Of a DNA stretch of 64,000 nucleotides, positions 44,216 to 56,600 are shown in pieces. The DNA comes from Hyphomonadaceae bacterium (GTDB taxonomy: Bacteria; Pseudomonadota; Alphaproteobacteria; Caulobacterales; Hyphomonadaceae). Made by a program: the position numbers and the translations under genes. The notes beneath the pieces are model-generated. The model saw only the letters and a program-made list of their open reading frames with translations. It had not been told where the DNA came from and ran no database searches. How positions within the stretch are numbered: position 1 is the first letter of the stretch; every line of letters begins with the position of its first letter. The stretch spans positions 62,001 through 126,000 of the forward strand of contig JALHLU010000008.1 of assembly GCA_022844345.1 (NCBI GenBank). Direction: 5' to 3'.

Positions 44216-44481
44216 ATTTGTCTCCACGGTTGGTCTTTGCCCACCGGTAGCCCCAGTGGTCCCGCTCGGTCATGTCCGCAGGCGAGGGGGTTGACGCAGA
44301 TCGCGAGGCAGGAAACGCGGAAAACCTCCTCTAACGTCACTGCCGCACGCCTGCGCTCGTGGGGGGCGGGGATCAGGAAACCGGGGCAGGGGGGGCAAGC
44401 CACGCGAATTTGGCGCTATTGCCCAAGCCCGCCCTATTCCCTATTCCCCACTCCCTTCCCACGTCGCGATGACCCGTATCC

Positions 44482-45558
44482 ATGGCCGCCCTTTCCGAAT
44501 CCCGCCTGCGCCAGATGATCGACCGCTTCGACCAGGTCGAGGCGCGCATGGGCGTGGCCACAGACCCCAAGGAAATCGTCCAGCTCTCGCGCGACCACGC
44601 CGAACTCAAGCGCGTCGCCGAAAAGGCGCGCGAGGTCATCATGCTCCGCGCCCAGCTCGCCGAGGCCGAGGCGCTGATCGAGGACGAAACCGCCGACCGC
44701 GATTTCGTCAACATGGCGATCGAGGAACGCGGCGACATCCGCGAGAAGCTCCCCGGCATCGAGCGCGAGATGCAGCTCATGCTGCTGCCCAAGGATCGCG
44801 ACGACGACGGCTCGGCCATCATAGAGGTCCGCGCCGGAACCGGCGGCGATGAAGCCGCGCTCTTCGCGGGTGATCTCTGGCGCATGTACCAGCGCTACGC
44901 CTCGAAACGCGGCTGGCAGGTCGAGCTCGTCTCCGCCACCGAAGGCGAGATGGGCGGCTACAAGGAGATCGTCGCCCAGCTCAATGGCGCGGGCGTCTTC
45001 GGCCGCATGAAGTTCGAAAGCGGCGTCCACCGCGTGCAACGCGTTCCCGCCACCGAGGCGCAGGGCCGCATCCATACATCCGCCGCCACCGTCGCCATTC
45101 TGCCCGTGCCGGAAGAAGTGAACATCGAGGTCAAGGACCAGGACATCCGCATCGACACCTACAGGTCATCAGGGGCAGGCGGCCAGCACGTCAACAAGAC
45201 CGACTCGGCCGTGCGCATCACCCACCTGCCCACCAACATCGTGGTGACCTCGTCAGAGAAGTCGCAACACGAGAACCGCCGCAAGGCGATGGAGCAGCTC
45301 AAGATCCGCCTTTATGAACGCGAGCGCGAGATGAAAGACAGCGCCCGCGCCGAAGCCCGCAAACTGCAGGTCGGCTCAGGCGACCGCTCCGAGCGCATCC
45401 GCACCTACAACTTTCCTCAGGAGCGTGTGACCGACCACCGCATCAACTACAGCGCCCACAATCTCTCCGACTTCGTCCAGGGCGACATTGAAGCCCTCCT
45501 CGACGCCCTCCACGCAGAGGATCAGGCCGAACGCCTGGCTCAGATGGAGCAGGGCTGA
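44482..45558 (+). CDS. prfA: Peptide chain release factor 1
   Basis: A 358-residue class I release factor that reads UAA and UAG and triggers peptidyl-tRNA hydrolysis. The catalytic GGQ is at 233-235 in [20 protein letters not shown], and the codon-recognition tripeptide region [20 protein letters not shown] lies about 45 residues before it. The coiled N-terminal domain [12 protein letters not shown] and the C-terminal [14 protein letters not shown] are as expected. Length matches the family. In many bacteria prmC follows prfA; here a thiolase-like gene follows 50 nt later, so the modifying methyltransferase must be elsewhere. Confidence 0.96.
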   Translation: MAALSESRLRQMIDRFDQVEARMGVATDPKEIVQLSRDHAELKRVAEKAREVIMLRAQLAEAEALIEDETADRDFVNMAIEERGDIREKLPGIEREMQLMLLPKDRDDDGSAIIEVRAGTGGDEAALFAGDLWRMYQRYASKRGWQVELVSATEGEMGGYKEIVAQLNGAGVFGRMKFESGVHRVQRVPATEAQGRIHTSAATVAILPVPEEVNIEVKDQDIRIDTYRSSGAGGQHVNKTDSAVRITHLPTNIVVTSSEKSQHENRRKAMEQLKIRLYEREREMKDSARAEARKLQVGSGDRSERIRTYNFPQERVTDHRINYSAHNLSDFVQGDIEALLDALHAEDQAERLAQMEQG

Positions 45559-45607
45559 CCTACCGTCAGTTGTTGATCCCTCGCTCCCAATGCCCTCAAG
45601 TTCCATC

Positions 45608-47116
45608 ATGACCCTGTCCCCCGACCGCATCCCCGTCATCGCCGGCATCGGCGAAATCGCCGACCGCCCGAAAGATGTCACGCAGGCGCTCGAGCCCGTG
45701 GCCCTGATGGCCGAAGCCGCCCGCCTTGCGGACGCCGAAGCCAAGGGCCTGCTCAGCGAAGTCGATAGCATCGACATCGTCGGCCTTGTCTCGTGGCGCT
45801 ATTCCGACACGGCCGCGCTCCTCTGCGAGAAGCTCGGCGTATCCCCGAAGCGCGCGGTTTACGGCCCCGTCGGCGGCGAAAGCCCGATCCGCTACCTCCA
45901 CGAAGCCGCCCGCCGCGTCGCGAACGGAGAGTCCACCGTCAGCCTCGTCACCGGCGGCGAAGCCCAGCACGCGGTGAACCACGCCAGGCGCGCCAACGTC
46001 GAACTGCCGTGGACGCCCTATGCCGTCAGCGCCCCGAAGTTCAAGCGCGCCGCCGACTATGTCCATGCGCTTGCGGTCAAGCAGGGGGTCGCCTGGCCGA
46101 TCAATGTCTATCCGCTCTACGACACCGCCAGCGCTCACGCCTGGGACCAGACGCCGGAAGAAGCCACAGCCGAGTCCGCGCAACTTTGGTCCGCCAACAG
46201 CGCCGCCGCCGCGCGCAATCCCTACGCCTGGCTGCGCAAGGAACTGACGCCGGCCGAGATCGCGACGCCCTCCGACGACAACCGCATGATCTCGTGGCCT
46301 TACCCCAAGCGCATGGTCGCCAACCCGAATGTGAACCAGGGCGCCGCCATCATCATCACCTCGCTGGCAAAGGCGCGCGCCGCCGGCATTGCCGAGGACC
46401 AGCTCGTCTTCATCGGCGCCGGCGCCGTCGCCAACGAACCGCGCGACTGGCTGACGCGCCCGCAATTCGCCCAGAGCCACGCGCAGGCCGCCGTCCTCAA
46501 CGCATTGCAGCGCCATGCCGGAAGCTTCGATGCGGTCGAGCTGTATTCCTGCTTCCCCGTTGTGCCCAAGCTGGCGCGCCGCACACTGGGCCTTGGCGTG
46601 GACCATCCCACCAGCGTCACCGGCGGCCTCAGCTTCTTCGGCGGCCCGCTCAACAACTACATGTCCCATGCCGCCTGCGCGATGGCGCGCGACGTGAGGG
46701 CGGGGGCAAGGCTCGGCTTGATCTACGGCCAGGGCGAATTCGTCACCAAGCATCACGCCCTCATCCTCGGCCGCGAGCCGCAAGCGCGCGACAACGCTCC
46801 CGACGCCCTTATCGACATGAAAGCACAAGCCGCCGCTGATCCCATGCTCGGCCCGCCTGTCGCCATCGACGAGACCCCGCAAGGCGAGGGGATGTTGGAG
46901 ACCTTTACTGTGCTGTTCGATCCCTCTGGCTGTCCGGCCTATGGCGCCGTCATCGCCCGTCTCGATTCAGGCGCACGAACGCTCGCGCGGATTCCGGCCG
47001 ACCAAGTGGATGATCTTGGCCTGCTCATGTCCGCCCACACATTCGCCGTGGGCCTGCGCGGCCGCATATCCACGGATTCGGCGGGCCTGCCGCAATGGCG
47101 CGCTGCTCACGCATGA
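45608..47116 (+). CDS. Thiolase-like (acetyl-CoA acetyltransferase/SCP-x-type) protein
   Basis: A 502-residue protein with the thiolase fold: RIPVIAGIGEIADRP start, VSLVTGGEAQHAVNHAR, FDAVELYSCFPVVPKLARRT, and GGLSFFGGPLNNYMSHAACA, a variant of the conserved GGxxxxGGPxxxYxxHA region with His. The usual nucleophilic cysteine near residue 90 is not obvious (the segment around YGPVGGESPIRYLHEAARR has none), as in other SCP-x-like non-degradative members. Its role in acyl-CoA metabolism is likely, but the substrate and even activity are open. It has no partner oxidoreductase next to it. Confidence 0.78.
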   Translation: MTLSPDRIPVIAGIGEIADRPKDVTQALEPVALMAEAARLADAEAKGLLSEVDSIDIVGLVSWRYSDTAALLCEKLGVSPKRAVYGPVGGESPIRYLHEAARRVANGESTVSLVTGGEAQHAVNHARRANVELPWTPYAVSAPKFKRAADYVHALAVKQGVAWPINVYPLYDTASAHAWDQTPEEATAESAQLWSANSAAAARNPYAWLRKELTPAEIATPSDDNRMISWPYPKRMVANPNVNQGAAIIITSLAKARAAGIAEDQLVFIGAGAVANEPRDWLTRPQFAQSHAQAAVLNALQRHAGSFDAVELYSCFPVVPKLARRTLGLGVDHPTSVTGGLSFFGGPLNNYMSHAACAMARDVRAGARLGLIYGQGEFVTKHHALILGREPQARDNAPDALIDMKAQAAADPMLGPPVAIDETPQGEGMLETFTVLFDPSGCPAYGAVIARLDSGARTLARIPADQVDDLGLLMSAHTFAVGLRGRISTDSAGLPQWRAAHA

Positions 47117-47195
47117 TCTATCGGCCGCGAGGCTGGTTTTCTCTGGCCTGCCATCCCCGGCGTGGTATCTGAGGCCGCAACCAAGGAGATCGACC

Positions 47196-47720
47196 ATGCG
47201 CTTTCAAGGCCTGCTTGCCGTCCCTGTCCTGGCGTTCGCCCTTGCCGCCTGTGATGGCGCATCAACCGGCCCCGCCGCGCCTGATCCGGCTGCTGTAAAG
47301 GCCGAGGTCGACAAGGCTGTCGCGGATGCACTAGCCGCGCGCGATGCGGAGGCCACAAAGCTGCACGGCGATGCCGGCCCCGCAGCCTACTTCGTCAACC
47401 TGCGCGATGGACAGACCGTGACCTCGCCCTTCCGCGTCGTGTTCGGCGTCTATGGCATCGGCGTCGCGCCTGCGCTCACTGACAAGCCGAACACCGGCCA
47501 TCACCACCTGCTCATCGACACCGAACTGACGGCCGATGAAATGCAGTACGCCATCCCTGCCGACGACAAGCACATCCACTATGGCGCCGGTCTGACGGAG
47601 ACGGTGCTCGATCTCCCGCCCGGTCCCCACACGCTGCAGCTGGTCTTCGGCGACATGAACCACGAGCTGCACAAGCCCGCGCCAATCATGTCGCAGAAGA
47701 TCACCATCACGGTGAAGTAG
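47196..47720 (+). CDS. DUF4399-type lipoprotein
   Basis: A 174-residue protein with signal MRFQGLLAVPVLAFALAAC (lipobox LAAC, C19) and a coiled, Ala/Lys-rich spacer. The DUF4399 domain follows: YFVNLRDGQTVTSPFRVVFG, NTGHHHLLIDTELTADEM, and PGPHTLQLVFGDMNHELH. The several clustered histidines suggest metal (perhaps copper) binding, which the family is suspected of but not proven to do. AAGGAG is 7 nt before the ATG. Confidence 0.85.
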   Translation: MRFQGLLAVPVLAFALAACDGASTGPAAPDPAAVKAEVDKAVADALAARDAEATKLHGDAGPAAYFVNLRDGQTVTSPFRVVFGVYGIGVAPALTDKPNTGHHHLLIDTELTADEMQYAIPADDKHIHYGAGLTETVLDLPPGPHTLQLVFGDMNHELHKPAPIMSQKITITVK

Positions 47721-47886
47721 GGCGTGGCTGAGCGAATCCCATTCGCAGTCAAGGCGAAAGCGGATCGCCGCGGGGGCGGGGGCGGCCGGGCGAGCTCGCG
47801 AGCCTTGAAAATCCTTAATAAGCGTAGGCCGATCCCCGGCTCAGCGAAGGCTTGCTTGTGGTCGCGGAACGACCACATCTAGCTCC

Positions 47887-48843
47887 ATGAACCACCTGCG
47901 AACCTTCATCCTGCTGGCGGCGCTGACGGCGCTGTTCGTGGGCGTCGGCTACCTGATCGGCGGGCCGGCGGGCATGATGATCGCCCTGGCCGTCGCTCTG
48001 GTCGGCAACCTGATCAGCTACTGGAACGCCGACAAGATCGTGCTGTCGATGTACCGTGCGCAGGAAGTTCCGGACAACCATCCGGACGCCCGCGTGCGCG
48101 CCTATGCCGGCGACGTGCGGGAGATGGCCCAGCGCGCCGGCATGCCCATGCCGAAGATCACCATCATCGAGAGCGAACAGCCCAACGCCTTCGCCACCGG
48201 CCGCGATCCTAGCCACGCCGCAGTCGCCGCCACCACGGGCCTGCTCACCATGCTCGACCGCCGCGAGATCCGCGCTGTGATGGGCCACGAACTTGCGCAC
48301 GTGAAGAACCGCGACACGCTGACAATGACGGTCACCGCCACCATCGCGGGCGCGATTTCCGCGCTTGCCAACTTCGCCTTCTTCTTCGGCGGCAATGATC
48401 GCGAACGCCCCGGCGGATTTCTCGGCGTCATCGCCATCATGATCCTTGCGCCCATCGCCGCAGGCCTTGTGCAGATGGCGATCAGCCGCGGCCGCGAATA
48501 TGAAGCGGACGAGGGCGGCGCCGAGATTTCCGGCGATCCCGCGGCGCTCGCCTCGGCGCTCCAGAAGATCGACGCCTATGCGCGCTCAGGCCGCGTCAAT
48601 TTCCAGGCCGAACGCAACCCGGCGACGGCGCACATGTTCATCATCAACCCGCTGCTGGGCCGCGGCGCGGACAACCTGTTCTCCACCCACCCGTCGACGC
48701 AGAACCGTGTAGAGGCCCTGGCCAAGCGCTTCGGAGGCCGCACAACCACGCCGCCGCAGCCCGAAATCATCAAGTCGACCCGCCCGCGCCCGACCGGGCC
48801 CTGGGACCAGCCTACTCGCCGCAAGCCCGGCCCCTGGGGCTGA
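47887..48843 (+). CDS. htpX: Membrane zinc protease HtpX
   Basis: A 318-residue M48B protease of the inner membrane that degrades damaged membrane proteins together with FtsH. Two N-terminal helices ([20 protein letters not shown] and [18 protein letters not shown]), zinc motif H134-E-L-A-H138, two further helices after it ([17 protein letters not shown] and [18 protein letters not shown]), and the third ligand region [27 protein letters not shown] is the usual C-terminal motif. Length is slightly above the family norm owing to a Pro/Arg-rich tail. Confidence 0.95.
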   Translation: MNHLRTFILLAALTALFVGVGYLIGGPAGMMIALAVALVGNLISYWNADKIVLSMYRAQEVPDNHPDARVRAYAGDVREMAQRAGMPMPKITIIESEQPNAFATGRDPSHAAVAATTGLLTMLDRREIRAVMGHELAHVKNRDTLTMTVTATIAGAISALANFAFFFGGNDRERPGGFLGVIAIMILAPIAAGLVQMAISRGREYEADEGGAEISGDPAALASALQKIDAYARSGRVNFQAERNPATAHMFIINPLLGRGADNLFSTHPSTQNRVEALAKRFGGRTTTPPQPEIIKSTRPRPTGPWDQPTRRKPGPWG

Positions 48844-48950
48844 GCCCGACCCGCAGCGGCAGCATCACACCATCGCTTGTGCGATTCGCCGGGACCGCCG
48901 CCCCACATATTGAAATCGCAGCGTTGCATATTTTCACTCTTTGTTCACGA

Positions 48951-48965
48951 GAACATTTGTAGTAC
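48951..48965. promoter_or_regulatory. Probable LexA (SOS) box upstream of recA
   Basis: GAACATTTGTAGTAC matches the alphaproteobacterial SOS box GAAC-N7-GAAC with one mismatch (GTAC in the second half). It lies about 75 nt before the recA start. Confidence 0.6.
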
Positions 48966-49040
48966 AAAGAGGTGGTCGAGAGCTGGAATCGGTCGGATTT
49001 GCCCGCCCCTGAACAGCGTGGCACATGATGGGAGACGAAC

Positions 49041-50159
<1,119 letters not shown>

Positions 50160-50470
50160 CGCCTCTACGATCCGGGCCTTGCGACCGCCGGCTGCCTTGC
50201 CTTCCGGCTAACCTCCCAGGCGCCCCTCGATCCGAAAGGCATGGGCGCCGGTCCTTCAGGGCCGGCGCCCTCCCTTTTTCCGGCCCCGCGCCTGCGGGAC
50301 CATCCCCCGCAGGGGGCTTCGCTTGTCGCTGCGCGGCTGCGGCCCTATACGGGCCTCAAGGTTCCGCTCCGGGCTGGGATAGCTGGCGCAGGAACCCCAA
50401 CTAACCGGTATGCGCTTGCCTGCCGCCTTGTTCCGGGCGGGGGCGGCGTATCGCCCGAAGGAGCCGCCTG
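50160..50470. terminator. recA-alaS intergenic region with recA terminator
   Basis: 311 nt without a gene. GGGCGCCGG (50243-50251) and CCGGCGCCC (50262-50270) form a 9-bp stem followed by TCCCTTTTT: an intrinsic terminator for recA. The remaining 190 nt up to alaS is C/G-rich with a good ribosome site (AAGGAG) at its end, but I see no clear promoter or T-box-like element. Confidence 0.75.
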
Positions 50471-53155
50471 ATGACGTCCACAAGCTCGCCCTCGAAGTCG
50501 ACCCAGCTCACGAGCGTGAACGCCATTCGTGCCGCCTTCCTCGGTTATTTCGAGAAGACGGGCCACGCCGTGAAGCCATCCTCCTCGCTCGTGCCCCAGG
50601 GCGACAACACCCTGTTGTTCACCAATGCCGGCATGGTCCAGTTCAAGAACATATTCACCGGCGCCGAGAAGCCCTTCGCCCCGCGCGCGGCCACCTCGCA
50701 GAAGTGCGTCCGCGCCGGCGGCAAGCACAACGACCTCGACAATGTCGGCTACACGGCGCGCCACCACACCTTCTTCGAGATGCTCGGCAACTTCTCGTTC
50801 GGCGACTATTTCAAGGAACTCGCCATCGAGCATGCGTGGACGCTGCTGACGCGCGACTACGGGTTGCCGAAGGACAAGCTGCTGGTCACCGTCTATCACG
50901 ACGATGACGAGGCGGCCGGCTACTGGAAGAAGATTGCGGGTCTGCCCGAATCGAAAATCATCCGCATCGCCACGAACGACAATTTCTGGATGATGGGCGA
51001 CACCGGCCCCTGTGGCCCGTGCTCGGAAATCTTCTACGACCATGGCGACAAGATCTGGGGCGGCCCGCCGGGGTCGGCCGAACAGGACGGCGACCGGTTC
51101 ATCGAGATCTGGAACCTCGTCTTCATGCAGTACGAGCAGTTCAACGACGGCCGCGAGCGTATCCCGCTGCCCAAGCCGTCGATCGACACCGGCATGGGCC
51201 TGGAGCGCATCTCGGCCATCCTGCAGGGCGTCCATTCGAACTACGAGATCGATCTGTTCGCGAACCTCATCGCGGCCGAAGAAGACCTCTACAATGTGAA
51301 GGCGCAGGGCGGCCAGCTGGCTTCCTTCCGCGTCATCGCCGATCACCTGCGCGCCTCCTCCTTCCTCATCGCCGATGGCGTCTCGCCGTCCAACGAGGGC
51401 AGGGGCTATGTCCTCCGCCGCATCATGCGCCGCGCCATGCGCCACGCGCACATCCTCGGCACGCAGGAAGCCAACATGTACAAGTTGGTCGGCGCGCTCG
51501 CGAAGGAGATGGGCGAGGCCTATCCCGAACTGAACCGCGCGAGGGACGCGATCGAGAGCGCCTTCGCCCAGGAAGAACAATCCTTCCAGCGCACGCTCGG
51601 CCGCGGCCTTGCCCTGCTGGATGAGGAGACCGCCTCGCTTGGCAAGAACGGCGTGCTCGCGGGCGACGTCGCCTTCAAGCTTTACGACACCTACGGTTTC
51701 CCGCTCGATCTCACGCAGGATGTGCTGCGCTCGCGCGGCATGACGGTTGATGAAGCCGGCTTCAACGCCGCGATGGAAATCCAGCGCGCGCGCAGCCAGG
51801 AAAATTCCAAGTTCGCCGCCAGCGACGCCTCGGGTGAAGTCTGGTTTGCTGTGCGCGATGCGTCCGGCGCCACCAACTTCCAAGGCTACACGGCCGAAGA
51901 ATCGTCCGGCCGTCTCGTCACCGCCCTTGTCGGCGGCGCCCAGGCAAAAGAGCTGAAGACAGGCGACAAGGCCGAACTCGTCTTCGACCAGACGCCCTTC
52001 TACGCTGAATCCGGCGGCCAGGCCGGCGACGGGGGCGAGGTGTTCTTCCCCGGCGGCGGCCGCTTCCGCGTCGACGATGTGCAGAAGCGCGCCTCGGATG
52101 TCTTCGCCCATGTCGGCGAGATGGTCTCCGGCTCGGCCAAGGTGGATGACATCGCCGAACTCAAGATCAATCGCGTCCGCCGCGCGAAAATCCGCGCCAA
52201 TCACTCGGCCACCCACCTGCTGCACGCGGCCCTGCGCAATCGCCTGGGCAAGCACGTCACGCAGAAGGGCTCGCTGGTCGAGGCCGACTATTTCCGCTTC
52301 GATTTCTCACACACCGCGCCGATGACGCGCGAGGAGATCGAAACGGTCGAGGCCGAAGTCAACGCCGTCGTGCGCCAGAACGCCGAAGCGCAGATCAAGG
52401 TGATGGCGCCCGACAAGGCGATCGAGGCCGGCGCGATGGCGCTGTTCGGCGAAAAATATGGCGATGAAGTCCGCGTCCTCCGCCTCGGCAATTCCGTCAG
52501 CGAAGCCAACGCGCCTTACTCGGTCGAACTCTGCGGCGGCACGCATGTCGCACGCACGGGCGACATCGCGGTCTTCGTGATCACGTCCGAAGGCGGCGTG
52601 GCGCAAGGCGTCCGTCGCATCGAAGGCGTCACGGGTGAAGCAGCCCTGGACTATCTCAAGGGGCAGGCGGCTATCGCGCGCGAGATCGCCGGCCAGTTCA
52701 AATCCCCCATCGCGGATGCGCCCGCGCGCGTCGCGTCGCTCACCGCTGAACGCAAGAAGCTCGAGGCCGAACTCGCCGACGCCCGCAAGAAGCTCGCAAT
52801 GGGCGGCGGGGGCGCGGCGTCCGGCCCGGAAGAGGTCAACGGCGTCAAGTTCATCGGCAAGGTCGTCGATGTCCCAGCGAAGGATCTCAAGGGTCTCGCC
52901 GACGACGCCAAGAAGTCCGTCGGCTCGGGCGTCGTCGTGTTCGTCGCCGTCGCAGAGGGCAGGGCCACCGTCGTCGTCGGCGTCACTGATGATCTCACCA
53001 AGCGCTTCCCCGCCGGCGACCTCGTCACCAAAGCCGTGCAAGCCGTCGGCGGCGCCAAAGGCGGCGGCCGCCCCGACATGGCCCAGGGCGGCGGCCCCGA
53101 CGGCGCGAAGGCCGACGACGCCATCGCCGCTGTGAAAGCTGCGCTGGTGGGTTAA
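50471..53155 (+). CDS. alaS: Alanyl-tRNA synthetase
   Basis: An 894-residue class II synthetase that charges tRNA-Ala. The catalytic core has [30 protein letters not shown], and [15 protein letters not shown]. The editing domain zinc ligands are seen as [12 protein letters not shown] and [13 protein letters not shown]-terminal DHHA1-like oligomerisation domain ends RPDMAQGGG and [16 protein letters not shown] precedes the ATG by 8 nt. Length is usual. The recA-alaS order is common in alphaproteobacteria. Confidence 0.97.
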   Translation: MTSTSSPSKSTQLTSVNAIRAAFLGYFEKTGHAVKPSSSLVPQGDNTLLFTNAGMVQFKNIFTGAEKPFAPRAATSQKCVRAGGKHNDLDNVGYTARHHTFFEMLGNFSFGDYFKELAIEHAWTLLTRDYGLPKDKLLVTVYHDDDEAAGYWKKIAGLPESKIIRIATNDNFWMMGDTGPCGPCSEIFYDHGDKIWGGPPGSAEQDGDRFIEIWNLVFMQYEQFNDGRERIPLPKPSIDTGMGLERISAILQGVHSNYEIDLFANLIAAEEDLYNVKAQGGQLASFRVIADHLRASSFLIADGVSPSNEGRGYVLRRIMRRAMRHAHILGTQEANMYKLVGALAKEMGEAYPELNRARDAIESAFAQEEQSFQRTLGRGLALLDEETASLGKNGVLAGDVAFKLYDTYGFPLDLTQDVLRSRGMTVDEAGFNAAMEIQRARSQENSKFAASDASGEVWFAVRDASGATNFQGYTAEESSGRLVTALVGGAQAKELKTGDKAELVFDQTPFYAESGGQAGDGGEVFFPGGGRFRVDDVQKRASDVFAHVGEMVSGSAKVDDIAELKINRVRRAKIRANHSATHLLHAALRNRLGKHVTQKGSLVEADYFRFDFSHTAPMTREEIETVEAEVNAVVRQNAEAQIKVMAPDKAIEAGAMALFGEKYGDEVRVLRLGNSVSEANAPYSVELCGGTHVARTGDIAVFVITSEGGVAQGVRRIEGVTGEAALDYLKGQAAIAREIAGQFKSPIADAPARVASLTAERKKLEAELADARKKLAMGGGGAASGPEEVNGVKFIGKVVDVPAKDLKGLADDAKKSVGSGVVVFVAVAEGRATVVVGVTDDLTKRFPAGDLVTKAVQAVGGAKGGGRPDMAQGGGPDGAKADDAIAAVKAALVG

Positions 53156-53175
53156 TCGCACACACGCCAAACAAA

Positions 53176-53204
53176 AGGCCCGCGGGATCATCTCCTGCGG
53201 GCCT
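53176..53204 (-). terminator. Terminator between alaS and icd
   Basis: AGGCCCGC and GCGGGCCT pair with a 13-nt loop. On the minus strand the stem is followed by TTTTG, so it chiefly serves icd; on the plus strand it could also end alaS. Confidence 0.8.
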
Positions 53205-53227
53205 CGTCTTGTCCGTGTCAGCGAAGC

Positions 53228-54445
53228 CTACTTCGACATCGCGTCCTGGAAGTTCGTCGCGATCTTCTCGATGAAGCCTTCGGTCGTCAGCCAGGGCTGA
53301 TCCGGGCCGATGAGAAGCGACAGATCCTTGGTCATGAAGCCGGCTTCCACCGTGTCGATCACGGTCTTCTCAAGCGTCGTCGAGAAGTTGGCGAGTTCGG
53401 TATTGCCGTCCAGCTTGGCGCGGTGGGCAAGGCCACGCGTCCAGGCGAAGATCGAGGCGACCGAATTGGTCGACGTCGCCTTGCCCTGCTGGTGGGCGCG
53501 ATAGTGGCGCGTCACGGTGCCGTGCGCGGCTTCGGCTTCAACCGTCTTGCCATCCGGCGTCATCAGCACCGACGTCATCAGGCCGAGCGAGCCATAGCCC
53601 TGCGCCACGGTGTCCGACTGCACGTCGCCGTCATAGTTCTTGCAGGCCCAGACATAGCCGCCCGACCATTTCAGGCAGGCCGCAACCATGTCGTCGATCA
53701 GGCGGTGTTCGTAGACGCCATTGAACTCGGCGAACTTGTCCTTGAACTCGGCGTCGAACACTTCCTGGAAGATATCCTTGAAGCGGCCGTCATAGGCCTT
53801 GAGGATGGTGTTCTTGGTCGAGAGGTAGACCGGCCATTTGCGCTGGTAGCCGAAATTGAACGAAGCGCGCGCGAAATCGCGGATCGACTTGTCGAGGTTG
53901 TACATGCCCATGGCGATGCCAGGGCCGGGGAAGTCGAACACTTCGTATTCAACCGGATCGCCGCCGTCTTCCGGCACGAACTTCATCGTCAGCTTGCCCT
54001 TGCCGGGCACCTTGAAGTCGGTCGCCTTGTACTGGTCGCCGAATGCGTGGCGGCCAACCACGACCGGCTGGGTCCAGCCCGGCACGAGGCGCGGCACGTT
54101 CTTCATCACGATCGGCTCGCGGAACACGACGCCATCGAGGATGTTGCGGATCGTGCCGTTGGGCGACTTCCACATCTTCTTCAGCTTGAACTCTTCGACG
54201 CGCGCCTCGTCCGGCGTGATGGTCGCGCATTTCACGGCGACACCATACTTCTTGGTTGCTTCCGCCGAGTCGATGGTCACCTGGTCGTTGGTGGCGTCGC
54301 GGTTCTCGATCGACAGGTCGTAATACTTCAGGTCGATGTCGAGATAGGGGAGAATCAGCCGCTCCTTGATGAGGGCCCAGATGATCCGGGTCATCTCGTC
54401 GCCATCCATCTCGACGACGGGGTTTGCTACCTTGATGACGGCCAT
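53228..54445 (-). CDS. icd: NADP-dependent isocitrate dehydrogenase
   Basis: A 405-residue TCA-cycle enzyme converting isocitrate to 2-oxoglutarate with NADP. It is of the eukaryotic-like homodimeric type II class: [18 protein letters not shown] at the start, [18 protein letters not shown] with the substrate-binding S/N/R residues, [40 protein letters not shown] with the metal aspartate, and [17 protein letters not shown] is 7 nt before ATG 54445; the longer frame upstream is not needed. Convergent with alaS. Confidence 0.97.
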   Translation of the reverse strand: MAVIKVANPVVEMDGDEMTRIIWALIKERLILPYLDIDLKYYDLSIENRDATNDQVTIDSAEATKKYGVAVKCATITPDEARVEEFKLKKMWKSPNGTIRNILDGVVFREPIVMKNVPRLVPGWTQPVVVGRHAFGDQYKATDFKVPGKGKLTMKFVPEDGGDPVEYEVFDFPGPGIAMGMYNLDKSIRDFARASFNFGYQRKWPVYLSTKNTILKAYDGRFKDIFQEVFDAEFKDKFAEFNGVYEHRLIDDMVAACLKWSGGYVWACKNYDGDVQSDTVAQGYGSLGLMTSVLMTPDGKTVEAEAAHGTVTRHYRAHQQGKATSTNSVASIFAWTRGLAHRAKLDGNTELANFSTTLEKTVIDTVEAGFMTKDLSLLIGPDQPWLTTEGFIEKIATNFQDAMSK

Positions 54446-54585
54446 GAAGTGCTCCTGAAAGTGCGTTTCCGGGGCTATACCAGACACGCCCCGATGCACA
54501 ATGGGCGGTTGGGAAACTGCATATTCGCCGCCCGGATGCCGGCTGCCCGCATGCCATTCCGGAACCGGCCGATCGGGCCTAAAAG

Positions 54586-55344
54586 ATGCGCATGACAAGT
54601 CCTGCTTCGGCCCCCGCCTTCATCCTCGTCGCCCCGCAGCTGGGCGAGAACATCGGCGCTGCTGCGCGGGTGATGGCGAATTTCGGGCTCACAGACCTGC
54701 GCCTCGTCGCGCCGCGCGATGGCTGGCCCAACCCCGCCGCCGAGACGATGAGCGCGGGCGCGTTGCCCGGCGTGGTCACGGCCACTGTGTTCGACACGGT
54801 GGAGCAGGCGATCGCCGATTGCGCCCTGGTGTTCGCCACCACGGCGCGCCCGCGCGAGATGGAGAAGCCCGTCCTCGGCGCGCGTGATGCCATCGAACGC
54901 ATCGGCCAGACGCCGGCCCGCGCCGGCTTCCTTTTCGGCGCCGAACGCGCGGGCCTGCCCAACGAGGCGGTGGCGCTTGCCGACGCCATCCTGTCCTATC
55001 CGGTTGCGCCGGGCTTCGCCTCGCTCAACCTCGCGCAGGCCGTCGCGCTGCTTGCCCATGCCTGGGCCGATGCAAACGCCGCCGGCCCGCCGCCTGCCTT
55101 CGCCCAATCCATCGATGCGCCCGCCCCGCGTGAGGAGCTGATCGGGATGATGCAGCATTTCGAGACCGAGCTTGATCGCGCCGGTTTCTTCTTTCCTGAG
55201 GAAAAGCGCGCGCCGATAACGCAGAACCTGCGCAACGCCTTCACGCGGGCCGGCTGGACATCGCAGGAAGTCCGCACCTTCCGGGGCGCCATCAAGGCGC
55301 TGGCCCTTGGCCGCGGCAAGGCCCGGGTCGTCCGGGAGGAGTGA
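54586..55344 (+). CDS. TrmJ-like SPOUT tRNA 2'-O-methyltransferase
   Basis: A 252-residue SPOUT-class RNA methyltransferase. Motif 1 is [20 protein letters not shown], motif 2 [15 protein letters not shown], and motif 3 [20 protein letters not shown], the trefoil-knot SAM site. The architecture with a C-terminal helical extension ([20 protein letters not shown]) matches TrmJ, which methylates the ribose of nucleotide 32 in some tRNAs. Two ATG codons, 54586 and 54592, are possible. It is divergent from icd. Confidence 0.9.
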   Translation: MRMTSPASAPAFILVAPQLGENIGAAARVMANFGLTDLRLVAPRDGWPNPAAETMSAGALPGVVTATVFDTVEQAIADCALVFATTARPREMEKPVLGARDAIERIGQTPARAGFLFGAERAGLPNEAVALADAILSYPVAPGFASLNLAQAVALLAHAWADANAAGPPPAFAQSIDAPAPREELIGMMQHFETELDRAGFFFPEEKRAPITQNLRNAFTRAGWTSQEVRTFRGAIKALALGRGKARVVREE

Positions 55345-55504
55345 AGCGCGGGACTGTCCGCCCCCGGGCTGACTCGCGCCCGCCTTCGGCCTAGGCTCTC
55401 TCCCGCGCGATGGCCTCCGCTCACCGAATTGGAGGCCGCGCACGGGTGACGGTGGAGTCTGGGGATACGCTCATGGCGCATCCCCCCGCGCAGGGGACGT
55501 GAAC

Positions 55505-56539
55505 ATGATCAAGGCAATCCTCATTGCCGCCATTGCCGGCGGCTCCGGCTTCGCGGGCTGGATCGGCGGCAGCATCTGGCCAGCCCCGCCCGAATGGACC
55601 GATGTGGTCAACCGGTCCGCCAACGACCTGCGCGCGAAACTCAGGCTTTCCGACATCAGCTTTGCCGGCCTGCGCGAGCTTCTCCCCACCGAAACGCTGG
55701 ACCGGCTCACCAGCGACATCCAGACGGTGGCGATGGCCGCCGGCGAGGTCATCATCGTCGAACGTGACGCGGGCACGCTGGAAGAGCAACTCGACAATCT
55801 TGCGCTCAGCCAGGAAGAGGCCGTGCCCGATGGCATGCTGCTGCCCGCCGCGCCGCCGCCATCGCCCGAGCCAGCACCTGACGCGCCTGCGGACAGCCCC
55901 GCGCCTGCTGCGCCCGCCTCGCCGGAGGAGGCGCCCGCCACGCCCGAGGCTGGCGTCACGCCGCCGCCAGTAACGCCGCCTGTCGCGCAATCCACGCCGG
56001 TCTTTGGCGTGGCTGCGTTTCCGGACTCGCTCGAACTCTGCCCGGGCATGACGGTGTCGAACGCGCCCCTCGCCCAGGGCCGCGTCGTCCGTGACTTCAA
56101 GCCGGTGGTCCTCGTGAACGACAGGCCCATCGCCACCTTCCCGACGCCGGGCGCCTGCCTCTCGTCTGGCTTCGGTCCGCGCAATGACAGGCTGCACAAG
56201 GGGCTCGACTTCCATGCCGACACGGGCGTGAACGTGCTCGCCGCTGGCGATGGCGAGATCGTCGAGCTCAAATATCGCGACGACTACGGCAACATGATCG
56301 TCATCGACCACGGCGGCGGCGTCTTCACGCGCTATGCGCACCTCGCTTCATTCGGACGCGGCCTCTCGCCGGGCGTCACCGTGCGCGCAGGCGAGTCAAT
56401 CGGTCTGATGGGCAACACGGCCGCCTACCGCATTCCGATCCACCTGCACTACGAACTGCTGCTCGGCGAAATCCAGAACCCGAAAGGCTCGTTCGGCCTC
56501 ACGCCCGCCGACCCGCTCGCCTATCCCGCTGCGCAGTAG
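55505..56539 (+). CDS. M23 family (LytM-type) peptidoglycan endopeptidase-like protein
   Basis: A 344-residue exported protein anchored or secreted by an N-terminal hydrophobic segment (MIKAILIAAIAGGSGFAGWI). A long Pro/Ala/Glu-rich linker (about 116-165) leads to a C-terminal M23 domain with H231xxxD235 (HKGLDFHAD) and the H313-L-H315 motif; IVIDHGGGVFTRYAHL lies between. All zinc/catalytic positions look intact, so it may cut peptide cross-links or activate by binding. CAGGGGAC precedes ATG 55505. No FtsEX or division partner is next to it. Confidence 0.88.
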   Translation: MIKAILIAAIAGGSGFAGWIGGSIWPAPPEWTDVVNRSANDLRAKLRLSDISFAGLRELLPTETLDRLTSDIQTVAMAAGEVIIVERDAGTLEEQLDNLALSQEEAVPDGMLLPAAPPPSPEPAPDAPADSPAPAAPASPEEAPATPEAGVTPPPVTPPVAQSTPVFGVAAFPDSLELCPGMTVSNAPLAQGRVVRDFKPVVLVNDRPIATFPTPGACLSSGFGPRNDRLHKGLDFHADTGVNVLAAGDGEIVELKYRDDYGNMIVIDHGGGVFTRYAHLASFGRGLSPGVTVRAGESIGLMGNTAAYRIPIHLHYELLLGEIQNPKGSFGLTPADPLAYPAAQ

Positions 56540-56600
56540 GTGGCTTCGCTCCCCCCAGGACCCCGCCAAGGCCGCCTGCGGAAAGTCTGCATCTCCAAAC

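Noticed and set aside
44401-44470. CTATTCC-type repeats before prfA as a repeat array
   Set aside because: Only two or three short units of CTATTCC and CACTCCC are seen; no regular array or matching copy elsewhere in the window.
50345-52255. 636-residue open frame on the minus strand
   Set aside because: It is antisense to alaS and its upstream region. alaS motifs are unmistakable and the antisense protein shows no domain.
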